A stretch of 5,676 nucleotides of DNA, taken from assembly GCA_013213875.1 (NCBI GenBank), contig JABSSV010000309.1:1-5676 (forward strand), written 5' to 3'. Shown here one piece after another: positions 1 through 5,676 of this stretch (within the stretch, counting starts at the first letter, position 1; each line of letters opens with the position of its first letter). The stretch is from Lysobacterales bacterium. Its GTDB lineage: Bacteria; Pseudomonadota; Gammaproteobacteria; Xanthomonadales; SZUA-36. The translations under genes and the position numbers were made by a program. A model generated the notes under the pieces. The model did not search any database and was not told the DNA's origin. It worked only from the letters and a program-made list of their open reading frames with translations.

Positions 1-1263
1 CGCTTCCAGAGCGACGTCAAGAGAATGGGCGACCGTCGGGATGCCCTTTTCTTCCTCAGGCGGCAAATCGTACAGATCCTTATCGAGTGGCTCACCGGGG
101 TGGATCTTGTTCTGGATGCCATCTAGTCCGGCCATCATCATGGCCGTAAACGCCAGGTAGGGATTGGCGGTGGCATCGGGGAAACGGATCTCTATACGTC
201 GACCCTTCGGATTTGCCACATACGGAATACGACAGGATGCCGACCGGTTACATGCAGAATAGGCCAGCATGACCGGCGCCTCAAATCCGGGCACCAGACG
301 CTTGTAACTGTTGGTGCTCGAATTGGTAAAGGCGTTGAGCGCACGTGCGTGCTTGAAAATTCCGCCGATGTAATACAACGCCATCTCGCTCAACCCGGTG
401 GGATGATCACCGGCAAACATGTTGTCCCCGCCTTTGAACACGGACTGGTGGACATGCATGCCCGAACCATTGTCACCCACCAGCGGCTTGGGCATGAAAG
501 TTGCCGTCTGACCATTGGCGGCGGCGACGTTGTGTACCGCATATTTCAGCAGCAGCATTTCGTCAGCCTTGCGGGTCAGGGTGTTGAACTTGGTGCCGAT
601 CTCACACTGGCCCGCCGTGCCCACTTCGTGGTGATGCACTTCCACTTCCACGCCCAGCGCTTCGATCACCTGGCACATGTCAGCGCGCAGGTTGTGCAGG
701 GAATCCACCGGCGGAACCGGGAAGTAACCGCCCTTCATGCGCGTGCGATGGCCAAGGTTACCGCCTTCGTACTCAGAACCGGTATTCCAGCCCGCTTCTT
801 CCGAATCAATCTGGTAGAACGCGCCACTGATGTCGTCACCGAAGCGCACGTCATCGAAGACAAAAAATTCCGGCTCCGGACCAAACAGGGCCGTATCAGC
901 GATACCCGTAGACTTCAGGTAGGCCTCGGCGCGCTTGGCCAGCGAGCGCGGGCAGCGATCGTAGCCTTCCATGGTATCCGGCTCCAGCACATCGCAGCGC
1001 AACAGCAGCGTGCGGTGCTCGGAAAACGGGTCCATCACCGCCGAATCCAGATCCGGCATGAGAACCATGTCTGACTCATTAATACCTTTCCAACCGGCGA
1101 TGGAGGAGCCGTCGAACATTTTGCCTTCTTCAAAGAAGTCATCGTCTACCGCCGTGCTCGGCAGGGAAACGTGCTGCTCTTTGCCTTTCGTATCGACAAA
1201 GCGGAGGTCGATGAACTCGACGTCTTCTTCCTTCATGGTCTTCAGGATGTCTTTGCTGCTCAT
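1..1263 (-). CDS. glnA: Type I glutamine synthetase, C-terminus beyond the left edge
   Basis: Cytoplasmic enzyme that makes glutamine from glutamate, ammonia and ATP, the main entry of ammonium into metabolism; the family forms dodecamers. The translation begins MSSKDILKTMKEEDVEFIDL and gives 421 residues of an expected ~469. Visible landmarks are MFDGSS with the latch aspartate at D51, the metal-ligand motif GPEPEFF with E130 and E132, NGSGMHVHQS, the FTNSSTNSYKRL loop, RIEIRFPD, and LYDLPPEE with Y398. Each lies one residue beyond the mature enterobacterial numbering (D50, E129, E131, Y397), so there are no indels up to there. Y398 is the adenylylation site of type I-beta enzymes, so control by a GlnE/GlnB system is inferred. 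The ATG at 1263 is chosen because it matches the family N-terminus and has a GAGGAA ribosome site. No frame break is seen. The spacer upstream holds NtrC and sigma-54 signals. Confidence 0.98.
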   Translation of the reverse strand, partial: MSSKDILKTMKEEDVEFIDLRFVDTKGKEQHVSLPSTAVDDDFFEEGKMFDGSSIAGWKGINESDMVLMPDLDSAVMDPFSEHRTLLLRCDVLEPDTMEGYDRCPRSLAKRAEAYLKSTGIADTALFGPEPEFFVFDDVRFGDDISGAFYQIDSEEAGWNTGSEYEGGNLGHRTRMKGGYFPVPPVDSLHNLRADMCQVIEALGVEVEVHHHEVGTAGQCEIGTKFNTLTRKADEMLLLKYAVHNVAAANGQTATFMPKPLVGDNGSGMHVHQSVFKGGDNMFAGDHPTGLSEMALYYIGGIFKHARALNAFTNSSTNSYKRLVPGFEAPVMLAYSACNRSASCRIPYVANPKGRRIEIRFPDATANPYLAFTAMMMAGLDGIQNKIHPGEPLDKDLYDLPPEEEKGIPTVAHSLDVALEA

Positions 1264-1272
1264 TGCTCTTGA

Positions 1273-1278
1273 TTCCTC
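1273..1278 (-). promoter_or_regulatory. Ribosome binding site of glnA
   Basis: On the minus strand GAGGAA lies 9 nt before the ATG at 1263. It supports the start chosen for glnA. Confidence 0.75.
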
Positions 1279-1312
1279 ATTGTGTAGCGTCAAGCGTTCT
1301 TGTTGCAGTGAC

Positions 1313-1327
1313 GGTCGCCGGGCGACC
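1313..1327. repeat. Perfect inverted repeat in the glnA leader
   Basis: GGTCGCC and GGCGACC are separated by a single base, a perfect 7-bp inverted repeat. In RNA it would fold as a GC-rich stem of about 5 bp with a 5-nt loop, near the 5' end of the transcript if the proximal sigma-54 promoter is used. No T-run follows on either strand, so it is not an intrinsic terminator. It may be a 5'-end stabilising hairpin, a protein site, or chance. Confidence 0.45.
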
Positions 1328-1347
1328 CCAACTGGTTCGGTATGGTA

Positions 1348-1365
1348 ATGCAGGATTCATACCAA
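1348..1365 (-). promoter_or_regulatory. Proximal sigma-54 promoter candidate of glnA
   Basis: The minus strand reads TTGGTATGAATCCTGCAT. Against the consensus TGGCACG-N4-TTGCA it keeps TGG, A, G, TGC and A, 9 of 12 positions. The invariant GG (1363-1362) and GC (1351-1350) are exactly 10 bp apart. Transcription would begin near 1338, giving a leader of about 75 nt. The NtrC-like sites would then be centred near -160 and -190, somewhat further upstream than in E. coli glnA but within reach of an enhancer. I prefer this candidate on spacing from the gene and from the enhancers; the distal candidate is a slightly better sequence match. Confidence 0.6.
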
Positions 1366-1457
1366 GAATTTATCTGCGGCAGGCAAGTGATTGGCAGCTA
1401 ATTTCGGCGCTTTTCAGCAATTTTTCACCGAAGATCAACGCCAGATTTAAATGACCC

Positions 1458-1473
1458 TGCGATTGGCCTGCCA
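1458..1473 (-). promoter_or_regulatory. Distal sigma-54-like promoter candidate
   Basis: The minus strand reads TGGCAGGCCAATCGCA and matches the sigma-54 consensus TGGCACG-N4-TTGCA at 10 of 12 positions, with correct GG-N10-GC spacing (1472-1471 and 1460-1459). Transcription would begin near 1447, leaving a leader of about 184 nt. The two NtrC-like sites would then be centred near -51 and -81, closer than is usual for an NtrC enhancer. It could be a second glnA promoter or a fortuitous match. Confidence 0.4.
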
Positions 1474-1489
1474 TGCCATGCTGATGGAT

Positions 1490-1506
1490 TGCACCATTTT
1501 GGCACA
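1490..1506. promoter_or_regulatory. NtrC-like enhancer site, promoter-proximal
   Basis: TGCACCATTTTGGCACA resembles the NtrC (GlnG) operator TGCACYATATTGGTGCA. The left half-site TGCACCAT is exact and the right half is degenerate (GGCACA in place of GGTGCA). Its centre at 1498 is 30 bp from that of the neighbouring site, so both would lie on one face of the helix, as in the paired enhancer of E. coli glnA. NtrC phosphorylated under nitrogen limitation would activate the sigma-54 promoter from here. Confidence 0.6.
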
Positions 1507-1519
1507 GCGATCGTTTTTA

Positions 1520-1536
1520 TGCACTCTTTTGGTGCC
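1520..1536. promoter_or_regulatory. NtrC-like enhancer site, promoter-distal
   Basis: TGCACTCTTTTGGTGCC keeps both half-sites of the NtrC operator, GCAC-N7-GTGC, and nearly all of TGCACYATATTGGTGCA. It ends on the last base of the uppP stop codon, so the glnA control region fills the spacer right up to the neighbouring gene. It is the stronger of the two sites. Confidence 0.7.
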
Positions 1537-2333
1537 TAGATGGCAAGACCGAGCAGCACCAGCCCCAGAGCGAGGCGGTAGACAATGAAAGGTAGCAGCC
1601 CCACACGACGCAGCAACGACAGAAAGGCAGCGATACAGAACCAGCCGGCCAGCGCGGCCAGCACAATAGCGGTGAGGAATTGACTCCAGGCCAGGGGCGA
1701 GCCGTGCATGGCGAGCGCCCAGCCACCGCGCACTCCGGCCAGGGCGATAACCGGCACGGACAATAGAAAAGAAAAGCGTGCCGCCGCTTCAGGCGTGAGC
1801 TGCAGCCAGCGCCCCATGGTCAAGGTGGCACCGGAGCGGGATACACCGGGGATGAGCGCCAGAGTCTGCGCCAGACCGATAAGCACGCCATCGCGCAGCG
1901 TGAGCTCGCGCAGCTCCCGGGTCCGCGGGCGGTAGCGGTCCACCAGCAGCAGCAGCAGGCCAAACAGCACCGTGGCCACGGCAATAACACGGACATTGCG
2001 CAGGTTGCCTGCAATCTGTTCGTAGAACAGTCCGCCCACCAGCACCACCGGCACCGTCCCCAGCACCAGGCACAGACCGACACGCCGACGCTGACGCGTG
2101 ACCGGATGGTCCGCGGGCTCCCGCCAGGCAGAGATTAAGCCACGGAAATCATGGCGAAAATAGATCAGGACGGCGATCAGCGTCCCTATATGCACCGCCA
2201 CGTCCAATTCCAGCCCCTGATCGGGCCAGTGAAACAGACGACTGACCAGAATCAGATGGGCCGAACTGGATACCGGCAGAAACTCGGTCAGGCCCTGAAT
2301 CAGGGCCAGCACCGCGATTTGCAGCAGGGTCAT
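1536..2333 (-). CDS. uppP: Undecaprenyl-diphosphate phosphatase (UppP/BacA family)
   Basis: Integral membrane enzyme that removes a phosphate from undecaprenyl diphosphate to regenerate the lipid carrier for peptidoglycan and other envelope glycans; extra copies give bacitracin resistance. The 265 residues are close to the usual 265-275 and very hydrophobic throughout. Both family signatures are present: QGLTEFLPVSSSAH at residues 13-26, the (E/Q)xxxE catalytic region with Q13 and E17, and PGVSRSGAT at 162-170 with S165 and R166. The C-terminal YRLALGLVLL segment is also typical. E. coli has Glu at the position of Q13, but Gln is a known family variant. The ATG at 2333 overlaps the stop of the upstream gene as ATGA, which suggests translational coupling. 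No intrinsic terminator is seen after the stop, so some read-through into glnA is possible. Confidence 0.96.
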   Translation of the reverse strand: MTLLQIAVLALIQGLTEFLPVSSSAHLILVSRLFHWPDQGLELDVAVHIGTLIAVLIYFRHDFRGLISAWREPADHPVTRQRRRVGLCLVLGTVPVVLVGGLFYEQIAGNLRNVRVIAVATVLFGLLLLLVDRYRPRTRELRELTLRDGVLIGLAQTLALIPGVSRSGATLTMGRWLQLTPEAAARFSFLLSVPVIALAGVRGGWALAMHGSPLAWSQFLTAIVLAALAGWFCIAAFLSLLRRVGLLPFIVYRLALGLVLLGLAI

Positions 2334-2351
2334 GGTGCCCGCTGCGCCTCC
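2330..2351 (-). promoter_or_regulatory. ATGA stop/start overlap and ribosome site of uppP
   Basis: The stop TGA (2332-2330) of the upstream gene overlaps the uppP ATG (2333-2331). GGAGG (2351-2347) lies inside the upstream coding region, 13 nt before the ATG. That spacing is longer than the usual 5-9 nt, which fits re-initiation by ribosomes finishing the upstream gene. Confidence 0.65.
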
Positions 2352-3448
2352 GGGCTTCCCGCGTGGCTGATACGGTAGATCACACCGGCCTGGTCATCAG
2401 AAATTAGCAGCGCTCCGTCCGGCATGACCAGCACATCATTAGGGCGCCCCCAGCTTTCCTCATCCTGCAGCCAGCCCTCAGCAAATACCTGTTGCCCGGT
2501 GACCGCACCGGCCGCATCCAGCTCAACCATCTTCACCCGATAGCCGATCTTATTGGTACGGTTCCAGCTGCCATGCTCCGCAATAAATAACTGGTTTCTA
2601 TAGCGCGCCGGGAACATATCGCCGGTGTAGAAGGCCAACCCCAGGGGCGCCACATGCGGTCCGAGGCCGATTTCTGGCGGTGTGTAATCGGCACAGGCGC
2701 GACCGGCCCCAAACTCCGGATCCAGCGTGTCGCCCTGATGACAGTAAGGAAAGCCGAAATGCATGCCCTGTTTTGGTGCATGGTTCAGTTCACACTGCGG
2801 CATATCATCGCCCATCATGTCGCGACCATTGTCCGTGAACCAGAGCTCATCGGTTTCCGGGTGGAAGGCCAGCCCCACGCTATTGCGCACACCATAGGCC
2901 CAGGTTTCCATGCTGCCGTCACTGATGTCCATGCGCCGGATTTCCGCGTAGCCGGCCTCATCACAGACATTGCACGGTGCCCCGACAGGCAACCAAAGAT
3001 CGCCAGCGGGCCCAAAACGGATGTACTTCCAGCCATGATGACGGTCCGTTGGCAACGCATCACTCACCAGCACCGGCTCCGGCGGATTGTCCAGCCGCGA
3101 TTCAATGTCGTCATAGCGCAGCACCCGGCTAACCGCTGCCACATAGAGCGAACCGTCATGAAAGGCGATGCCTGACGGCATTTCCAGCCCTTCGGCCAGC
3201 AGCAGCACGCGATCGGCCTTCTGATCACCATCATCATCAATCACCGCATGCACCTTGCCGGCCCGCCGGGACCCCACAAACAGGGTGCCCTGGTCGCCCA
3301 GGGCCAGCTGGCGCGCATTGTCGACCTCGTCGGCGTAGACGCTGATCTCGAAACCTTCCGGCAGGGAAATCAGGCCCAGATCATATTCCGCATGCGCCGA
3401 CAGCGGCACACACAGACCCAAGAACCAGTACAGGGAGAGTTTTTTCAT
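2330..3448 (-). CDS. Exported PQQ-type sorbosone/glucose dehydrogenase-like beta-propeller protein
   Basis: A 372-residue member of the glucose/sorbosone dehydrogenase family: six-bladed propellers that, in characterised relatives, oxidise sugars with PQQ and calcium in the periplasm. The N-terminus MKKLSLYWFLGLC... ends in a Sec signal peptide with likely cleavage after AHA at residue 20. Family motifs are an acidic DDDGDQKAD loop (71-79) that may bind calcium, RHHGW (136-140), PVGAPCNVCD (154-163), VRNSVGLAFHP (187-197), EHGSWNR (291-297), and GRPNDVLVMPDG with ISDD (334-352). HHGW and the R188-N189 pair plausibly match the active-site His and Arg-Asn of soluble glucose dehydrogenase, but I could not align them. 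Mature cysteines at 159, 162, 219, 236 and 252 may form disulfides. The frame stays open another 115 codons upstream, but that part lacks propeller features and overlaps the divergent gene; the ATG at 3448 begins the signal peptide. Its ribosome site is weak (AGG 3 nt from ATG). Substrate is unknown and PQQ dependence is inferred from the family. Confidence 0.88.
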   Translation of the reverse strand: MKKLSLYWFLGLCVPLSAHAEYDLGLISLPEGFEISVYADEVDNARQLALGDQGTLFVGSRRAGKVHAVIDDDGDQKADRVLLLAEGLEMPSGIAFHDGSLYVAAVSRVLRYDDIESRLDNPPEPVLVSDALPTDRHHGWKYIRFGPAGDLWLPVGAPCNVCDEAGYAEIRRMDISDGSMETWAYGVRNSVGLAFHPETDELWFTDNGRDMMGDDMPQCELNHAPKQGMHFGFPYCHQGDTLDPEFGAGRACADYTPPEIGLGPHVAPLGLAFYTGDMFPARYRNQLFIAEHGSWNRTNKIGYRVKMVELDAAGAVTGQQVFAEGWLQDEESWGRPNDVLVMPDGALLISDDQAGVIYRISHAGSPEAQRAP

Positions 3449-3478
3449 GCACCTATGGTACCGCAAGCGCACCCATTG

Positions 3479-3513
3479 ATCTGCCGCCGCCCGGGGGCAA
3501 GGTCGGGGCAGAT
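3479..3513. repeat. Spaced inverted repeat between divergent genes
   Basis: ATCTGCC (3479-3485) and GGCAGAT (3507-3513) form perfect 7-bp arms around 21 bp of GC-rich DNA. The arm centres are 28 bp apart. It lies 30-65 bp upstream of the dehydrogenase-like start codon, so it could be an operator or a stem in that leader. It may also be chance. Confidence 0.35.
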
Positions 3514-3567
3514 GGAATAGCGCGAAGCCGCAAACACGGCCCTCACGGCCGCTCAAATCACCTGCTC

Positions 3568-3573
3568 TATACT
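3568..3573 (+). promoter_or_regulatory. Possible -10 element for the S9 peptidase gene
   Basis: TATACT is one base from the sigma-70 consensus TATAAT and lies about 40 bp before the GTG start. Transcription would begin near 3580. No acceptable -35 box lies 16-18 bp upstream (that region is CACGGCC), so the promoter would be weak or activator-dependent. The opposite strand reads TATAGA across the same bases. Confidence 0.35.
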
Positions 3574-3601
3574 GCGCGCTCGAATTGCAAAGCACCGCTT
3601 G

Positions 3602-3607
3602 AGAGGA
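3602..3607 (+). promoter_or_regulatory. Ribosome binding site of the S9 peptidase gene
   Basis: AGAGGA lies 7 nt before the GTG at 3615. It decides the start: GTG here opens a signal peptide, and there is no ATG in frame before residue 67. Confidence 0.75.
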
Positions 3608-3614
3608 TCTGTCT

Positions 3615-5676
3615 GTGAAACCTTCCAACTTGTTTGCCGGCTGGCTCCTGCTTGCCGCCCCGCTTCTGTCGGCCAGCGCCGCCGCTGCATCACCGGCGCA
3701 GGAGCATGACCGCCAGCAGCGCTTTAGCGCCGAGCGCGTTTTTGACCTGGAATATGGCGCGGACCCGCAGATTTCGCCGGATGGCAAAACCATCGTTTAT
3801 GTACGCCGCTCCATGGACCGGCTCGCCGATCGGGTGCGTGGCGATCTGTGGACACTGGATGTGGCCAGTGGCGCCCACCGGCCCCTGGTGGTCGGCGGCG
3901 CAGCAGCCAACGCGCCGCGCTGGTCTCCCGACGGCAACCGGCTGCTGTACGCCAGCAGCAGCGATGGCCGGCCAGAACTGAGACTGCTCTATCTGGATTC
4001 GGGCCGCAGTGTGGCCCTGGCGCAATTTGAGGCCGCACCCAGCCAGGCTCAATGGTCACCGGACGGCCAGCAAATCGCCTTTACCATGTTGGTAAAAAGT
4101 CAGGCGCCCAGCTTTGCCACCCCGCCCAGTAAGCCGGAAGGTGCCAGCTGGTCTGAGCCCGTGCGCGTCTTCGATGACATCACCTTTCGCTTCGACGGTC
4201 AGGGCTACCTCTCAGAAGGCAGCAGGCAGGTGTTCACTTTGCCCGCCAGCGGCGGCACACCGCGCCAGATCACCCGCGGCGAAGCTGACTATGGCCAGCC
4301 GGCCTGGCTGGGCAATAAGACCCTGCTGGTGGTGGGCAACCCGAATGAAGACCGGGACCTTGACCCCATTGAAAGTGATATTTTTGCCGTTGATCTCACT
4401 TCCCTGACCCTGACCCGCCTGACGGATCGGGACGGCCCGGATCAGGCGCCCACACCCTCTCCCGATGGCAGCATGATCGCCTACCTGGGGTATGACGACG
4501 CGCTGAAATCCTGGCAACAAACGCGCCTGTATCTCATGGACGCTGACGGCTCCAACACACGCCAGCTGGCGGCGGATTTCGACCGCGAGTTTTCGGATCT
4601 TCGCTGGCGCGCTGATGGGCGCGCCCTGTTTGCCATGATCGAGGACGCCGGTGAACTGCGCGTGGTGCGCATCGATCTCACGGGCAAGGTCACGCCGGAA
4701 ATCAGCGGTATCGGAGGCACCTCGATCGGGCGGCCCTATGCTGCCGGGTCCTATTCCCTGTCGGCAACACGCCGGCCGGTGTTTGCCTATACCGCCGCTG
4801 CGCCGGACAAACCCGCCGACATCGCCGTAGCCGGCGGCGGCGTAGAAGAGCGTGAGCTCACCGCACTTAATGACGATTTACTGCCTCATCTGGCGCTGGC
4901 ATCTATCGAAGAAATTCAGGTGCCCTCCCGTCATGACGGGCTGGAAATCGAGGCCTGGGTGGCCCTGCCTCCCGGCTTTGAGCCCGATGGCAGCTACCCT
5001 ATGATCCTGGAGATTCACGGCGGACCCTTTGCCATGTATGGCCCCACTTTTGCGGCTGAGATTCAGCGTTTCGCAGCGGAAGGCTATGTCACCGTTTATG
5101 TGAACCCGCGCGGCTCCACGGGCTATGGCGAAGCCTTCGCCCAGGCCATCGACCTGGCCTATCCCGGCTATGACTATGACGACCTCATGAGCGTGGTGGA
5201 TCATCTGATCGCCAAACAGTATGTCAGCGCCGATCGGCTGTTTGTCACCGGTGGCTCCGGCGGCGGCATTCTGACCGCCTGGATTGTGGGCAAGACCCAG
5301 CGCTTTGCCGCAGCGGCCTCCATCAAGCCGGTGATTAACTGGATGACCATGGCCCTGGCCGCCGATATCGCCGCCTTTGTGAAGCGGCACTGGATTCGGG
5401 CTGACCCCTGGGAAGATGCGGCCGCTTTTCTGGACCGCTCGCCGATCATGCTGGTAGGCGAAGTGACAACCCCCACGCTGGTCATGGTGGGTGAGGAAGA
5501 CTGGCGCACGCCCACCTGGGAAGCCGAGCAGTTCTATACGGCGCTGAAACTCAAGGGGGTGGATACGGCGCTGATCCGGGTGCCGGGTGCATCCCATTCC
5601 ATCGCCAGTCGCCCCAGCCGCCTGATCGCCAAGACCGATAACATCATGGGTTGGTTCCAACGCTACGATCCCGGTC
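3615..5676 (+). CDS. Exported S9-family serine peptidase (acylaminoacyl-peptidase/DPP-like), last residues beyond the right edge
   Basis: Predicted periplasmic or secreted serine exopeptidase that trims short peptides; S9 enzymes use a beta-propeller to admit only small substrates to an alpha/beta-hydrolase active site. The window holds 687 codons, nearly full length. The N-terminus MKPSNLFAGWLLLAAPLL has a Sec signal peptide with likely cleavage near residues 22-25. Propeller repeats with SPDG motifs occur at residues 54-57, 104-107, 148-151 and 282-285. The hydrolase domain starts near 435, with HGGP at 468-471 and GSTGYG following. The triad is complete: S548 in GGSGGG, D629 in EEDWRTP and H661 in GASHSIASRP. 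The tail matches S9C-type peptidases, which often carry GGSGGG or GGSYGG at the nucleophile. No frame break is seen. Exact substrate preference (acylaminoacyl, dipeptidyl or oligopeptide) cannot be told from sequence. It diverges from the dehydrogenase-like gene; a shared function is not evident. Confidence 0.93.
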   Translation, partial: MKPSNLFAGWLLLAAPLLSASAAAASPAQEHDRQQRFSAERVFDLEYGADPQISPDGKTIVYVRRSMDRLADRVRGDLWTLDVASGAHRPLVVGGAAANAPRWSPDGNRLLYASSSDGRPELRLLYLDSGRSVALAQFEAAPSQAQWSPDGQQIAFTMLVKSQAPSFATPPSKPEGASWSEPVRVFDDITFRFDGQGYLSEGSRQVFTLPASGGTPRQITRGEADYGQPAWLGNKTLLVVGNPNEDRDLDPIESDIFAVDLTSLTLTRLTDRDGPDQAPTPSPDGSMIAYLGYDDALKSWQQTRLYLMDADGSNTRQLAADFDREFSDLRWRADGRALFAMIEDAGELRVVRIDLTGKVTPEISGIGGTSIGRPYAAGSYSLSATRRPVFAYTAAAPDKPADIAVAGGGVEERELTALNDDLLPHLALASIEEIQVPSRHDGLEIEAWVALPPGFEPDGSYPMILEIHGGPFAMYGPTFAAEIQRFAAEGYVTVYVNPRGSTGYGEAFAQAIDLAYPGYDYDDLMSVVDHLIAKQYVSADRLFVTGGSGGGILTAWIVGKTQRFAAAASIKPVINWMTMALAADIAAFVKRHWIRADPWEDAAAFLDRSPIMLVGEVTTPTLVMVGEEDWRTPTWEAEQFYTALKLKGVDTALIRVPGASHSIASRPSRLIAKTDNIMGWFQRYDPG

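Larger units (their letters stand above)
3449..3614. other. Divergent intergenic region
   Basis: This 166-bp spacer must hold the start signals for both the dehydrogenase-like gene (minus) and the S9 peptidase gene (plus). It contains a spaced inverted repeat at 3479-3513, two copies of CACGGCC nine bases apart (3535-3541 and 3544-3550), and one AT-rich element around 3568 that resembles a -10 box on both strands. I see no small gene or RNA in it. Confidence 0.6.

Noticed and set aside
349..1074. Plus-strand open frame of 241 codons
   Set aside because: It is antisense to glnA, whose motifs are intact throughout. The translation has no recognisable domain and is a GC-rich codon-bias shadow.
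1381..1397. A third sigma-54-like sequence (CTGCCAATCACTTGCCT, minus strand)
   Set aside because: The -12 part TTGC fits, but the essential -24 GG is TG here, so it is weaker than the two listed candidates.
1263..1454. Short plus-strand open frame of 63 codons across the glnA upstream spacer
   Set aside because: It starts at a TTG with no convincing ribosome site, and it covers the predicted glnA leader and proximal sigma-54 promoter.
1520..1536. GCAC-N7-GTGC repeat as an intrinsic terminator of uppP
   Set aside because: The stem would be only 4 bp and the bases after it on the minus strand (ATAAAAACG) are A-rich, not a T-tract. The NtrC-site reading explains it better.
3449..3793. In-frame N-terminal extension of the dehydrogenase-like gene (115 codons, to 487 aa)
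   Set aside because: It crosses the divergent promoter region and runs antisense into the S9 peptidase gene, has no family similarity, and would bury the clear signal peptide starting at 3448.
4878..5660. Minus-strand open frame of 260 codons
   Set aside because: It is antisense to the catalytic domain of the S9 peptidase, which has a full triad. The sequence is low-complexity Gly/His-rich, as expected from a shadow.
1..5676. Search for a defence system, mobile element, CRISPR or other novel cassette
   Set aside because: All coding space is taken by four well-known families with even composition. No phased repeat array, transposase, recombinase or terminal repeats were seen by eye.

Overview
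The window looks like ordinary chromosomal DNA from a GC-rich proteobacterium, most likely a gammaproteobacterium. The grounds are a glutamine synthetase that aligns with the enterobacterial type I-beta enzyme without gaps through its active site, an enterobacterial-style NtrC/sigma-54 control region in front of it, and Sec-exported enzymes typical of Gram-negative periplasm. I cannot name a genus. I see no mobile element, CRISPR array, tRNA or rRNA.

Layout. Three genes are on the minus strand and one diverges on the plus strand. From right to left on the minus strand: an exported PQQ-type sorbosone dehydrogenase-like beta-propeller protein (3448 to 2330), then uppP/bacA for undecaprenyl-diphosphate phosphatase (2333 to 1536), joined by an ATGA stop/start overlap. 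A 272-bp spacer follows, then glnA (start at 1263), which runs off the left edge with about 50 C-terminal residues missing. On the plus strand an exported S9-family serine peptidase starts with GTG at 3615 and runs off the right edge almost complete.

The most informative non-coding region is 1264-1535. It carries two NtrC-like 17-bp sites whose centres are 30 bp apart, about three helical turns. The distal site touches the last base of uppP. Downstream of them are two sequences that match the GG-N10-GC sigma-54 promoter rule. This is the expected nitrogen-limitation switch for glnA, and the adenylylation tyrosine in GlnA shows that enzyme-level control is kept too.

The four genes do not form one obvious pathway. 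The dehydrogenase-like gene and uppP are probably co-transcribed, and glnA has its own nitrogen-regulated promoter. The divergent S9 peptidase shares a 166-bp intergenic region with the dehydrogenase-like gene. Nothing here amounts to a convincing undescribed system. The points most worth checking are the glnA promoter architecture, the translational coupling of a periplasmic propeller enzyme to uppP, and the shared divergent control region.
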